A stretch of DNA of 64,000 bases from Nonomuraea africana (GTDB lineage: Bacteria; Actinomycetota; Actinomycetes; Streptosporangiales; Streptosporangiaceae): assembly GCF_014873535.1 (NCBI RefSeq), contig NZ_JADBEF010000001.1:7006001-7070000 (forward strand). Reading direction: 5' to 3'. Shown here piece by piece: positions 8,324 to 16,452 of this stretch (position 1 is its first letter; each line of letters begins with the position of its first letter). A program made the translations under genes and the position numbers. The notes beneath the pieces are model-generated. The model did not search any database. It saw nothing but the letters and a program-made list of their open reading frames with translations, and was not told where the DNA came from.

Positions 8324-9661
8324 ATGGCAGAGGCGACGCCCAACGTTCAACTCCGCGCATGGCGAGAGAACGCGCGTTTGACCCGAGCCGAAATGGCCAA
8401 AATGGTCATCCTCAGCGCGAGCGGGGTCAAATACAAGCTGGCCTGCGACGAGGAGCGCATCAGGCGTTGGGAGGCCGGCGAGGTCAGGTGGCCTCGCGAG
8501 CCGTACCGCCAGGCGATCGCCGAGGTCACCGGACTGAAGCCCGAAGACCTGGGTTTTGTCCCGACTCGGCGCAGCAGCTCGTTTACGGTCAACCTCGCCA
8601 ATCGGGAGGAGAATGACAGCGTGCGACGCCGCGAATTCGTCGGCTTGACAGGGGCCGCTTTGTTCAGCGCCGTCCTGGGGAAGCCGGAAAAGCCGCTGGA
8701 CACCAGCCGCCATATCGAAAAGCTCGCTACCGTTCTGACCGACTACTCCACGCCCATGAACGGGCCGGTTGACTTGGAATCCCTTTCCGCTGCTGTCGTG
8801 GCGGCGAAGCAGAATTATCAAGCCTGCCGATATGCGCAGGTCACCGAGGCTCTGCCCGCGCTTCTCCGCAGTCTCCGCGCCGCTTGCGCCCAGTCGGACG
8901 GCGACGCCCAGCTGCGGGCTCATGCCCTGTCAGCCGAGGCCCATCACGTGGCCGCCTCCATCCTGCTCAAGCAGGACGACAAGGGCCTCGCCTGGCTCGC
9001 CGCAGACCGCAGCATTCAAGCCGCGCATGCCAGCGGAAGCCCGCTCATGATCGGATCGAGCTCTCGCATCATCACCCACGCTCTGATGGACGGCGGGCAC
9101 CACCGGGCAGCCACCGAAGCGACACGTGCGGCAGCCGTACGGATGGACGCCGACATGAGCGCCCCGTCTCCCGATGATCTGTCGATCTACGGATCTCTCT
9201 TGCTCCGCGGGGCAGTCGCAGCCGCACAGAGCGGTGACCGCCACAACATCGCCGAACTCCTCGACGAAGCCGCCGAGGCAGGCACTCGACTCGGACACGA
9301 CGGCAACCACATGTGGACCGCTTTCGGACCGAACAACGTCCTGTGCCACCGCGTCAACATCGCGCTGCGACTGGGCGACGCGGGAACTGCGATCGAGCAC
9401 GCACGACACGTGGAGATCGACAAGCTGCCGATCAACGAGCGTAAGGCCACGCTTCTCCTCGACACCGCCAGCGCCTTCCTGATGTGCGGCAAGCACGAGC
9501 AGGCGTTGCATATCCTGCGCGCCGCTGGAGAGATCGCGCCCGAGGAAGTCGCAGGGCGGGAAGCGGCATTGCGGTTGGTCCGTGACATTCTGGCCACAGC
9601 GCCGATCAGTGTGCGGCGCGAAGCTCGTGAGTACGCCGAATCTGTGGGAGTCATCGCGTGA
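8324..9661 (+). CDS. XRE-family regulator with TPR-like sensor domain
   Basis: 445 aa. The open frame begins much earlier, but ATG 8324 starts the recognisable domain. Residues about 5-60 are an HTH (LTRAEMAKMVILSASGVKY...IRRWEAGEVRWP). An RRREFVGLTGAALFSAVLG stretch follows, then about 300 residues of helical repeats. This is the common actinomycete class of large XRE regulators with a C-terminal TPR-like ligand or peptide sensor. Its GTGA junction with the flavoprotein gene means the two are co-translated. Confidence 0.85.
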   Translation: MAEATPNVQLRAWRENARLTRAEMAKMVILSASGVKYKLACDEERIRRWEAGEVRWPREPYRQAIAEVTGLKPEDLGFVPTRRSSSFTVNLANREENDSVRRREFVGLTGAALFSAVLGKPEKPLDTSRHIEKLATVLTDYSTPMNGPVDLESLSAAVVAAKQNYQACRYAQVTEALPALLRSLRAACAQSDGDAQLRAHALSAEAHHVAASILLKQDDKGLAWLAADRSIQAAHASGSPLMIGSSSRIITHALMDGGHHRAATEATRAAAVRMDADMSAPSPDDLSIYGSLLLRGAVAAAQSGDRHNIAELLDEAAEAGTRLGHDGNHMWTAFGPNNVLCHRVNIALRLGDAGTAIEHARHVEIDKLPINERKATLLLDTASAFLMCGKHEQALHILRAAGEIAPEEVAGREAALRLVRDILATAPISVRREAREYAESVGVIA

Positions 9662-10200
9662 CCCAGCTTGGCAAGGTCCTGTACATCATCGTGTGCGCCG
9701 CCGGACCGGCCGCAGATGTCGGCCGCCTCGTCGCCTTGGCTCAGGACGACGGATGGACTGTCCAGATCATCGCCACCCCACCGGCACTCGACTTCATCGA
9801 CGCGCCAGAGCTGAAGCAACAGACCGGCCGTCCTGTACGCAGCCAGTACCGCAAGCCGTCCGAGCCCAAGTCGCCCCGAGCTGACGCCATCATCGTGGCC
9901 CCCGCCACATACAACACGATCAACAAGTTCGCCCAAGGCATCGCCGACACCTACGCTCTTGGTCTCCTGTCCGAGGCGCCAGGTCTGGGTATCCCTGTCG
10001 TAGTCCTGCCGTTCGTGAACAGCGCACTTGCCGCGAGAGCCCCGTTCCTGCGCAGCGTCGAAGACCTACGCGCCGAAGGGGTACGCGTCCTGTTCGGCCC
10101 CGGCCAGTTCGAGCCACACGCACCGACCACAGGCGGGGAGCAGTTCGGCACCTACCCGTGGAAACGCGCACTCAGCGAACTTGCCGAATTGGGCTCATAG
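9658..10200 (+). CDS. Flavoprotein, PPC-decarboxylase-like
   Basis: 180 aa from GTG 9658, overlapping the regulator's stop. The protein has the Rossmann-like flavoprotein fold of the phosphopantothenoylcysteine decarboxylase family: LYIIVCAAGPA at the N-terminus, the FMN-binding ADAIIVAPATYNTINKFAQGIAD motif, and PVVVLPFVN. Relatives bind FMN and decarboxylate cysteinyl peptides or CoA precursors. Stand-alone copies paired with XRE regulators are frequent on actinomycete mobile elements, where their substrate is unknown. It ends just before a hairpin. Confidence 0.85.
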   Translation: MTQLGKVLYIIVCAAGPAADVGRLVALAQDDGWTVQIIATPPALDFIDAPELKQQTGRPVRSQYRKPSEPKSPRADAIIVAPATYNTINKFAQGIADTYALGLLSEAPGLGIPVVVLPFVNSALAARAPFLRSVEDLRAEGVRVLFGPGQFEPHAPTTGGEQFGTYPWKRALSELAELGS

Positions 10201-10208
10201 GAATCAAG

Positions 10209-10227
10209 GGCGGCGCTCCGCGCCGCC
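10209..10227 (+). terminator. GC-rich hairpin after the flavoprotein gene
   Basis: GGCGGCGC pairs with GCGCCGCC around TCC, nine bases past the stop codon. More GC palindromes follow to about 10300. No T-tract is present, so termination strength is uncertain. Confidence 0.55.
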
Positions 10228-10324
10228 ACGCGGCCCGAGCTTGCGGCCCGCACGCTGCGCGTGCGGCCTGGGGGCCGTTCTCGCGCGCGCCCGCCACTCG
10301 GGCCGCGCTCAAATGGGCATCGGC

Positions 10325-10675
10325 CTATGCCTCAAGCACTCGCCAGCCTTCCGCCCACCAGCCATCACCGCTGGTGTCCTGCACCACCGACACAATCACG
10401 TCATCGACAATCTCAATGACGACCATCTCCCACAGGTCGTCGAAGTCGTACGTGCGGCAATGCGCGCACCCCTCCAAGATGCCCTGAACAATCACACGGT
10501 GATGGCCCCGTTCACCCTCCACGGCCCATCTGTAATCCCAGTTCAGACGCTGACCCACCTCATACTCAACGAGGTCCGTCGCTCCGAACTTGAACTGCGC
10601 GGTCCAGATACCAGCTACTCCGCAGCTCGGGCAGGTGAATGGATCGGGCAACTTCACCGTGTTGAACATCCCCAT
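10325..10675 (-). CDS. Hypothetical protein with two CxxC pairs
   Basis: 116 aa from ATG 10675 (MGMFNTVKLPDPFTCPSCG; an ATG two codons later is also possible). A CPSC near residue 15 and a CAHC near residue 83 could form one zinc ribbon. The rest is acidic and aromatic. It is convergent with the XRE/flavoprotein operon. I do not recognise a family; an AICE cargo gene is the best description. Confidence 0.68.
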   Translation of the reverse strand: MGMFNTVKLPDPFTCPSCGVAGIWTAQFKFGATDLVEYEVGQRLNWDYRWAVEGERGHHRVIVQGILEGCAHCRTYDFDDLWEMVVIEIVDDVIVSVVQDTSGDGWWAEGWRVLEA

Positions 10676-10801
10676 AAGCGCTCATGCTCCACGCGAGCAC
10701 TCTCACCTGCCAACTTCTTTTCGTCTCCGACGGGGGCTCCGGCTCCGGGATGATCACCAGGTGGGCTCGTCGCCGCAACTCTGTTGGTGGCTGAGGCGGG
10801 G

Positions 10802-10954
10802 CCTGATCATCCCGCCCGCCATCGACCCGGAACAAGCCGAGCAGACCAGGGCCACGGCTACCAGATCGTTCGTCCAGTGGGGCGCTCCATCTGGTAGCCG
10901 TGGCCCTAACCCGCTTCCCCTGCGGGCGGGTCGACGGCAGACGGGATGATCAGG
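10802..10954. repeat. Nested long inverted repeat (possible replication structure)
   Basis: Outer arms 10802-10829 and 10927-10954 match in inverted orientation with 3 mismatches in 28. Inside, 10848-10866 and 10889-10907 form a perfect 19-bp inverted repeat around a 22-base loop. A further GGATGATCA-type half repeat lies near 10748. Such a fold in an AICE that replicates by rolling circle suggests a single-strand origin or other replication/transfer site, but a simple terminator is possible. Confidence 0.6.
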
Positions 10955-11012
10955 CGGGCGGGGTGCTGTGGGGCGGGAGTCGTCTCCGCAGGCCGTCGAG
11001 TATCGTCACGAC

Positions 11013-11369
11013 ATGGAGATGCCGGAGCTCGCCGACTTGATTTGGCTCTTTGAGGACGAGCCAGAGGGCGAACACGACGATGTTCCGTGGCCGGTCGGTC
11101 TCCACTCCTTCCGGCTACACCGAGGGACATCTTCCGTGCTGTTCTCGCTCGATCCCACGGCGGGCGAGGCCTACATCAGCCTCTACGCGGGCGATGACGA
11201 GCTGGTGACCCTGGGACGGCTCCGCCCTCTCGACCGCCTTCGCATCGAGCGAGCGGAACCCGATATAGAGGCCATGAAGCTGTGGCTCCGAGGCGCGGGC
11301 GAGCCGATCGTGCTTCAGACCAAGCCGTTGATCCGGCTTTCCTGGGACCTGAAGGCGCTGGGAGCATGA
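11013..11369 (+). CDS. Hypothetical acidic protein
   Basis: 118 aa from ATG 11013 (MEMPELADLIWLFEDEPEG). A GTG 15 codons earlier is possible; neither start has a good ribosome site. The sequence is acidic at the N-terminus, then beta-like (FRLHRGTSSVLFSLDPTAGEAYISLYAGDDELVTLGRL). No motif or membrane segment is recognisable. It follows the nested inverted repeat, which may serve as its upstream insulator. Confidence 0.58.
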   Translation: MEMPELADLIWLFEDEPEGEHDDVPWPVGLHSFRLHRGTSSVLFSLDPTAGEAYISLYAGDDELVTLGRLRPLDRLRIERAEPDIEAMKLWLRGAGEPIVLQTKPLIRLSWDLKALGA

Positions 11370-11400
11370 TAGGCGTTGGCCCAGGCCAGCGCTTGATCAT

Positions 11401-11421
11401 CGTGCCATTAGCGTGCCATTA
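11401..11421 (+). repeat. Tandem 10-base direct repeats, possible integrase arm sites
   Basis: CGTGCCATTA occurs at 11401-11410 and again at 11412-11421. A looser pair, GTGCCCATT/GTGCCCGT, lies near 12339. Closely spaced direct repeats near an att core are typical of integrase or Xis arm sites; this reading is inference. Confidence 0.4.
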
Positions 11422-11549
11422 ACCCCAGTGACGAGGGGCCAACCACGGTCACTTACGACCGACCCGAGAGCGTCGCTGACCAGGCAACCCAAGGTCCAGA
11501 GCCCGCGATAGCTGCAATTCCCAAGCTGACAGCGTGGGACCATCTACGG

Positions 11550-11753
11550 GTGAGCGATCCGTGGGATGCCATCGATGATCAGATCCTCGCAGAGCGCATC
11601 GTTCAAGCTCTGATGATCATTCGAGATCACTTCGGCGGGACGCTCCACGAAGCTATCGACAGGTTCAGCGAGCGCTACGAGTATCTCCGGGAGACACGTC
11701 CAAACTACTTCATCAAGCCGCACGGGGAGTACGGGCGAGACTTCTACTCCTGA
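11550..11753 (+). CDS. Small hypothetical protein
   Basis: 67 aa from GTG 11550 (MSDPWDAIDDQILAERIVQALMIIRDHFGG). The amino acid composition is natural and partly amphipathic-helical, ending GEYGRDFYS. No ribosome site or known domain is seen. It lies in the AICE cargo region between two putative arm-site clusters, so it could also be a chance frame. Confidence 0.45.
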   Translation: MSDPWDAIDDQILAERIVQALMIIRDHFGGTLHEAIDRFSERYEYLRETRPNYFIKPHGEYGRDFYS

Positions 11754-11764
11754 GGTCGGCGCTC

Positions 11765-11904
11765 GTTGCAGTTTCCGTTGCAATTCCACCTCGTCCCGCG
11801 GCATTCAACGAGGACCGCCAGGTGCCCCTGACCTGCATTGAACCACGTGGAACAGTTCAAGATCGAGCTTTTAATCCACAGGTTCCGGGTTCGCGCCACG
11901 GGCT
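11765..11904 (+). other. Decayed att relic with paired GTTGCA repeats upstream
   Basis: GTTGCA repeats at 11765 and 11777 (12-base spacing) are followed by TGACCTGCATTGAAC and then by a degraded tRNA 3' half from 11868 (ttttaatcc, then aggttccgggttcg). The same arrangement, including TGACCTGCATTGAAC and two GTTGCR with 12-base spacing, precedes the relic at 62474. It looks like an old att site of a second element type. Confidence 0.6.
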
Positions 11905-11948
11905 CCAGGTGGCAAGACCCGTCGGGCTTACGCGCCTACAGTGGGGAG

Positions 11949-12332
11949 GTGGCCCAGTATGACGCAGACCGACTAGTTCAAGCTGCACCATGGCCCGACC
12001 AGCGTATGTGCGGTGAGTGCGGGGAACGGTACCACGTTGCCTCCCGTGGGGAAGGCGGACCGTTTCACTTCCGGGCAATGCGGATGGACACAGGGCCGGG
12101 AGCGACCGTCAGGATCACCGGCCACTGGCGTTCGGGAAACTGGAATCCGGGCGAGACGCTCGAACTCCGGCGACGAGACGGCTACAGACTCACGATCATC
12201 GGTGCTCGGATGGAGCTAGCCGCCAGTGAAATGTCCGAGCGCAGAGGGCAACGGACCCTCTTGGTACCGGAACACCAGTCGCTCCAACCTGGCTGCATCT
12301 GGGCAATGCCCTCGATCGATGGGATCGAGTAG
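11949..12332 (+). CDS. Possible small Cys-motif protein downstream of an att relic
   Basis: The frame is open from 11838 but its first 30 codons run through the att relic, so GTG 11949 is a more sensible start (127 aa). It carries a CGECGERYH zinc-like motif near residue 20, then a beta-rich stretch (TVRITGHWRSGNWNPGETLELRRRDG) that ends SIDGIE. No family recognised. It may be a genuine AICE cargo gene or the remnant of one. Confidence 0.4.
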   Translation: MAQYDADRLVQAAPWPDQRMCGECGERYHVASRGEGGPFHFRAMRMDTGPGATVRITGHWRSGNWNPGETLELRRRDGYRLTIIGARMELAASEMSERRGQRTLLVPEHQSLQPGCIWAMPSIDGIE

Positions 12333-12569
12333 GCCGGCCGTGCCCATTGCGTGCCCGTCAGGAGAGGAATCCAGGGACCTCACGGGGAATCACGGGTAGC
12401 CGAAGCGCTACCCTCCAGGCCAGCGATTCCCCCCGCTCAGAGGCCGTGATCTTGAAAGAGTTCCCAAGCTGACAGCGCACCAGATGCATCCTATGAGCCC
12501 TCTTCTGAATGATCATGGCTCATAGGCTGGGTGGGGAGGTGCCAGTTAATCCGTTGGAAGGGCATGCGG

Positions 12570-13262
12570 ATGCGCGTCAGGAACCGATTCTCGCCGAAGC
12601 GTTCGTGGTACCCGCCAGGGGCGGAAGAGGCTCTTGCCTACGTCATCCACCGCGCCTTCATCGACATCCGTCACATGGTCCGATACCGCAAGCCGCTCTG
12701 GTTGGACAGAGATGAGCCCGGACCCGAGTCGACGGCCTACCTCCAGAAGATCCACATGCTGTCGGACCTCGGGGACCAACTGCCGTCGTGTCTTGCCGCC
12801 ATGGTCCGCCGGTCCTCATCCCCTGAGGACATCGAACAGAGCCTGACCTACACATGGAGGACCGCCGGCCCAGACAAGCGTCAGTGGCTACGAGAGGCTT
12901 TCACCCAAGTCGGCTACGACCATCGCCACCTGTTCCCCGATCGAGGAGACCATGACAAGTACGACCAGGCGTCTCGGCTCGGAGGACGAATCAGAACGGC
13001 CCGAACCGCTGCAACGGCAGAGCTGATCGCACGGGGGTATGACAGCAAGGGATGGGAGGAAGACCTCTGGCATACGCTGGAGGAGATCCCCAGCACGGAT
13101 GGCCCACTCCCTCATGTCATCTTCAGATTCTCCGCCCGCTCCAGGCCGGCACGCTGGTTGAGAAAACCCCGGCTGGTCGTGGCCGTGGACGTTGAGACGA
13201 ATCAGGCGACCATGCTGCCTGAAGATCCGGAGCATATGCGGAATGATCCCGTCCGCCCTTGA
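12570..13262 (+). CDS. Hypothetical cargo protein next to attR
   Basis: 230 aa from ATG 12570, chosen because GGAAGG sits 7 bases upstream; GTG 12531 and ATG 12564 are alternatives. The protein is basic and mixed helical (AYVIHRAFIDIRHMVRYRKPLWL; RARTAATAELIARGYDSKGW) with no membrane segment or known motif. It ends 57 bp before the perfect att copy at 13319, the terminal cargo slot of the AICE. A defence or host-interaction role is conceivable but unsupported. Confidence 0.65.
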   Translation: MRVRNRFSPKRSWYPPGAEEALAYVIHRAFIDIRHMVRYRKPLWLDRDEPGPESTAYLQKIHMLSDLGDQLPSCLAAMVRRSSSPEDIEQSLTYTWRTAGPDKRQWLREAFTQVGYDHRHLFPDRGDHDKYDQASRLGGRIRTARTAATAELIARGYDSKGWEEDLWHTLEEIPSTDGPLPHVIFRFSARSRPARWLRKPRLVVAVDVETNQATMLPEDPEHMRNDPVRP

Positions 13263-13318
13263 TCAATAGACTGGAAGAGTCCAGGTCATCGCACCATTCA
13301 TCCCATAACAAGCCTTCC

Positions 13319-13365
13319 ACTTTTAATCCGTAGGTTCCGGGTTCGAGCCCCGGGCGCCCTACCAC
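13319..13365 (+). other. attR: perfect 47-bp copy of tRNA-Lys 3' half
   Basis: Identical to 440-486 within the tRNA. It marks the right end of the AICE whose integrase lies at 728-2110. Bases upstream differ from the tRNA, so this is only the recombination core. Confidence 0.9.
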
Positions 13366-14067
13366 CAAAAACCCCATCTGACCTGGGCTTTCTCGGTTCT
13401 CGGCTCGTCTCTGAGAGGCGAAAATGGCCGAGTTCATGCTCGTCACATGCTCTTCGGCACGGGTTCGGCATGTCAGTGGGCACCCGCGCGGGGCGAAAAG
13501 ACCCGCTTTGCGTGGGCGGTCGCCGGGCCGCCCGGCCCCGGCAGGTAAAGCCAGCCCCGCCAAACGTCCAAGGGAAGGGGTGTGGCGCAAGGGTCGCGTG
13601 GCAGGCCGCGCCCGACTTGACCCCAGGCCCGTCCAAGGGCTCGCAAAGCCGCTTTCGGCCGTGATGCTGCCGCAGAGCAGTGGACGACGCAGTAGTGCAG
13701 GAGCAGTTGGTCGGCCCAGCGCCCGTATGCCCCGCCGTGCACGATCGTGACCAGCGAGAACGGGCCGTCCTCGCGGAAAGCCGTCGTCGCCGTCGGCCGC
13801 TCCATTTTGACCATCGTATGGCACCTGTTGTCCGATCCAGATGCCCGCTTCCAGGACCTCGGCGCCGACTTCTACGACACCCGGATCAAGCCCGACCGCA
13901 ACCAAACGCAACCACATCCGCCAGCTCGAAGCCCTCGGCTACCGCATGATCATCGAGCCAGCCACCTGACAACTACCGGCCTGCTCACCCCGACCGGGCA
14001 TCACCTGCCGGGGTTCGCTGCCGCCTGCCCAGTTACTGTCCGATTTTCGGATTAGCGTGTGCTGTCC
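13366..14067. other. Gene-poor junction region with a transposase remnant
   Basis: About 700 bases without an intact gene. The first part (13366-13740) shows long overlapping frames on both strands but nothing I recognise. The end contains the IS110-like remnant listed separately. CATCTGACCTG right after the att core resembles the flanks of the other cores. Confidence 0.5.
13747..13969 (+). pseudogene. IS110-like transposase C-terminal remnant (frameshifted)
   Basis: One frame gives LTIVWHLLSDPDARFQDLGADFYDTRI. After a +1 shift near 13900 the next gives RNHIRQLEALGYRMIIEPAT and a stop at 13967. This is the C-terminal pattern of IS110/IS116-type transposases, which use a DEDD N-terminal and a Ser C-terminal domain. 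The N-terminal catalytic region is absent, so it is inactive. Confidence 0.6.
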
Positions 14068-14979
14068 TCATTTGAGCTGGAGGCGCACATCCCCGGAGTT
14101 GGCGAGGACCACGGTACGGCTGACGCCACGCTGCCAGGGGGCGGGAACCAGGAACAGGTGACCGCCTGACTCCACCAGCAGGCGAAGCCCGGTGTAACGG
14201 TGCTTGAACTTGCCTCCCGCGGGCAGCGCCGTGTGGCTGACGCCGGGAGGCGGATCGGCCAGCGGTTCGGCCGTCTGCAGAAAGACCTGGGGGCGGCCCC
14301 CGAGACGTTCGGCGTCCACCTGGCCCAGGCCCGCACCGTAGGAGGCGGCAAAGCTGTTGGCGGCCCAGAACACGCCGCACACCGCCAGAGCTATGCTCGA
14401 CCAGCGGGCGATTGCCAGGCCGCTGCCCGAAGGGGCCCAGCCGGGATCGGACCGCCGTTCCCGGAGCTTGCCCCAGAGCGTTCCCGCATGGCGAAGCAGC
14501 AGCACCCCGATGGTGAGGGAGAGCGCCGTGGTGCCCTGCACCTCGTTCGCCGATACGTGGGGCACCACAATGCCCACGACCGCTCGCACGAACAGAATGA
14601 AGCTGATCATCACGATGGCCAGGGCAGTCCAACGGGACAGGGCATCCCGCCGAGGGTCGGAAACCAGCCACTGGGTACCCAGGCCCAGGCCCGCTGTCGC
14701 CAGGGCGATCAGCGCCACCAGGACGATCGGAACGTAGACCACCTCGGAGCCATACAGGAGCAGATCGGCCGTGGACAGGTTGACGAGGTCGAGGTAGACC
14801 CCGAAGTACTCGAACCGCGCCCGGGTCGCCAGGTAGCCGAAGTAGAACAGCAGCGAGGTCACCAGCGTGGTGGGGGCGATGATGTTGCTGTAGGCGGTCA
14901 GGTGACCGAGCAACGCCTGGGGCTGGGGCGGCGGGTCGGCTTCCGCCTCGGCTGCCTGCCGTACCTCTGCGGCGGTCAT
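14068..14979 (-). CDS. Polytopic membrane protein of a two-gene operon
   Basis: 303 aa from ATG 14979, overlapping the stop of the upstream gene (ATGA). At least four hydrophobic segments are visible (about residues 37-55, 78-100, 120-142 and 178-200), with a short cytoplasmic start (MTAAEVRQAAEAEADPPPQPQ). The C-terminal 90 residues form a soluble domain ending in beta strands. No transporter or enzyme motif is recognised. Together with its partner it may form a membrane complex carried by this att-bounded module. Confidence 0.75.
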   Translation of the reverse strand: MTAAEVRQAAEAEADPPPQPQALLGHLTAYSNIIAPTTLVTSLLFYFGYLATRARFEYFGVYLDLVNLSTADLLLYGSEVVYVPIVLVALIALATAGLGLGTQWLVSDPRRDALSRWTALAIVMISFILFVRAVVGIVVPHVSANEVQGTTALSLTIGVLLLRHAGTLWGKLRERRSDPGWAPSGSGLAIARWSSIALAVCGVFWAANSFAASYGAGLGQVDAERLGGRPQVFLQTAEPLADPPPGVSHTALPAGGKFKHRYTGLRLLVESGGHLFLVPAPWQRGVSRTVVLANSGDVRLQLK

Positions 14980-15770
14980 GATCCCGTGGGCTCGTCCTCG
15001 GGGAAGGTGGCCCCTTCGGTCGGCTCGTCCGAAGGTTGCGGGGCTTCGGTGGTCGGCTCGTCCGGGGTCGGCTGCTCTGTGGCCGGCCCGTCCGTCGGCG
15101 GGTCCGGTGGCGGCTCGGCGGAGCCGTCGCCGGTGCTCACCAGAGGGAACGGCTCCTGCGTCGACGTGCAGATCTCGCCGGATCTGCACTGCCAGCGGGC
15201 GGTGATGGTCAGCGTGCCCTTCGCCGGGCGGGTGCCGACGGTCCGGACGCCGATCCAGCAGCCGTTGCGCAGCCCGCTCGTGGTGTTCGGCGGGATCTTC
15301 AAGCCCACCTGGCAGGGGGCGACGCCGACCGTCCTGGCTTTGCCGTCGTCGTAGGGCTGGGGCACTTGCGAGCAGTCGTCCACCTTCCACAACCCGGCCG
15401 GTTGCACAGTGATCGCCTCGATGATGAGCGTCCGGGAGCCCTCGGCGGCGCCGATGATTGCGCACGTGGCAACGGGGAATTCCTGCCCGAAGTTCTCGAT
15501 GGGGTAGTAGTTGCCGAGCGTCGGCCCGCCGATGATCGTGGACTTCTTCGCGGGCGGTGCGGTGCTGGGGCTGTCGCCGGGACCATCCCCGCCCCCGGAA
15601 TCGTCCGGGCTCGAGGACTGCCCGGCGTCACCGTCCCAAGGCTGGCCCTGGGAGTCGCTCTGGGAGTCGCTCTGGGTCGTGAATGCGGGTCGGATGGCCA
15701 GGAAGAGACCCACAACGAGGACGACCGCGAACAGGGAGCCGATTAGCAGATTGCGGCTACGGTTGCTCAC
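14976..15770 (-). CDS. Secreted/membrane-anchored protein, partner of the membrane gene
   Basis: 264 aa from ATG 15770. A basic start (MSNRSRNLLIG) and one hydrophobic helix (residues about 8-28) anchor it. A disordered Ser/Gly/Asp linker follows (QSDSQSDSQGQP), then a central domain with about six Cys (ATCAIIG, DDCSQVP, APCQVG, NGCWIG, WQCRSGEICTS) that could form disulphides outside the cell, and a Pro/Glu/Thr-rich tail. Translationally coupled to the next gene. Function unknown. Confidence 0.75.
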   Translation of the reverse strand: MSNRSRNLLIGSLFAVVLVVGLFLAIRPAFTTQSDSQSDSQGQPWDGDAGQSSSPDDSGGGDGPGDSPSTAPPAKKSTIIGGPTLGNYYPIENFGQEFPVATCAIIGAAEGSRTLIIEAITVQPAGLWKVDDCSQVPQPYDDGKARTVGVAPCQVGLKIPPNTTSGLRNGCWIGVRTVGTRPAKGTLTITARWQCRSGEICTSTQEPFPLVSTGDGSAEPPPDPPTDGPATEQPTPDEPTTEAPQPSDEPTEGATFPEDEPTGS

Positions 15771-15861
15771 CCGCCCATTATCCCCACCGATCTCCGACGC
15801 GCCATGAGTAGGCCCTACTCAATCGATCACGAGGAGTAGAGAGCCTCGATCTGGGGGCCGC

Positions 15862-15902
15862 CTTTAATTCGTAGGTTCCGGGTTCGAGCCCTTGGCTCCC
15901 TA
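15862..15902 (+). other. Decayed att relic (tRNA-Lys 3' half)
   Basis: ctttaattcgtaggttccg is followed by ggttcgagcc and a diverged end (cttggctccctatt). It differs from the core by one missing T and several substitutions. GCTGACCTACAGTTTCTTGAG follows, like the flank after 16337. Confidence 0.7.
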
Positions 15903-16290
15903 TTGCGCTGACCTACAGTTTCTTGAGAATCTGTAGTCGCGTTGTCGCGCCGCGTTTTCGTTGTAGCACCATGGTCTGGTGCGGGCGGCCCCGTCTTAGT
16001 GGTTCAGGTGCTCGTCGAGCACGCGGGCTAGATGGCGTTTGTTGAGGTCATGGACTGGTCCAGGAGCCCGCCTACTCAGAGGCCATTCCCGCCACGGTAA
16101 GTGGCTCTATTGGCATTTCTGGACAGCCGATGGGCGCCAACCGGGGAGCACCGCGCATGTGGCTCCGCATGTGGGAGCGGTAGGCCCCCTGTGGTCTCCG
16201 ACTGGGCTGAATGGACGCGATTGGTTCCGCATCCCGCAGGATCGGCTACGATGCCGCCTGCGCCGAATGTGAATGGATGGTATAGCGGAA

Positions 16291-16337
16291 ACTTTTAATC
16301 CGTAGGTTCCGGGTTCGAGCCCCGGGCGCCCTACTAC
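16291..16337 (+). other. att core copy (one mismatch in 47)
   Basis: Matches tRNA positions 440-486 except T at 16335 (ctactac for ctaccac). It forms the boundary between a 2.9-kb module on the left and the 16.7-kb module that carries the NACHT gene. Confidence 0.88.
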
Positions 16338-16383
16338 TTTGACCTGCAGTTTCTCTCACCTCTTGATCAAAGAATCATGAGGT

Positions 16384-16404
16384 GGGTCATGCCTGGGTCA
16401 CATC
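16384..16404 (+). promoter_or_regulatory. Paired GGGTCA repeats, likely integrase arm sites
   Basis: GTGGGTCATGCCTGGGTCACA lies about 50 bases inside the att core, and GTGGGTCATACCTGGGTCACA occurs at the same relative place after the core at 33040. The conserved pair in two otherwise different flanks suggests arm-type binding sites of related integrases. Confidence 0.55.
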
Positions 16405-16452
16405 TGGGACGCACCGGCACCAAGGGAGATTTCCGGTATTGCGCTCAGCGCG

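Larger units (their letters stand above)
15771..16452. other. Intergenic stretch holding two att cores and no clear gene
   Basis: The stub between the relic at 15862 and the core at 16291 is only about 390 bases. I see short frames (for example 16101-16298, plus) but nothing recognisable. After the core, TTTGACCTGCAGTTTCT and the two GGGTCA motifs near 16385-16400 look like an element arm. Confidence 0.5.
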
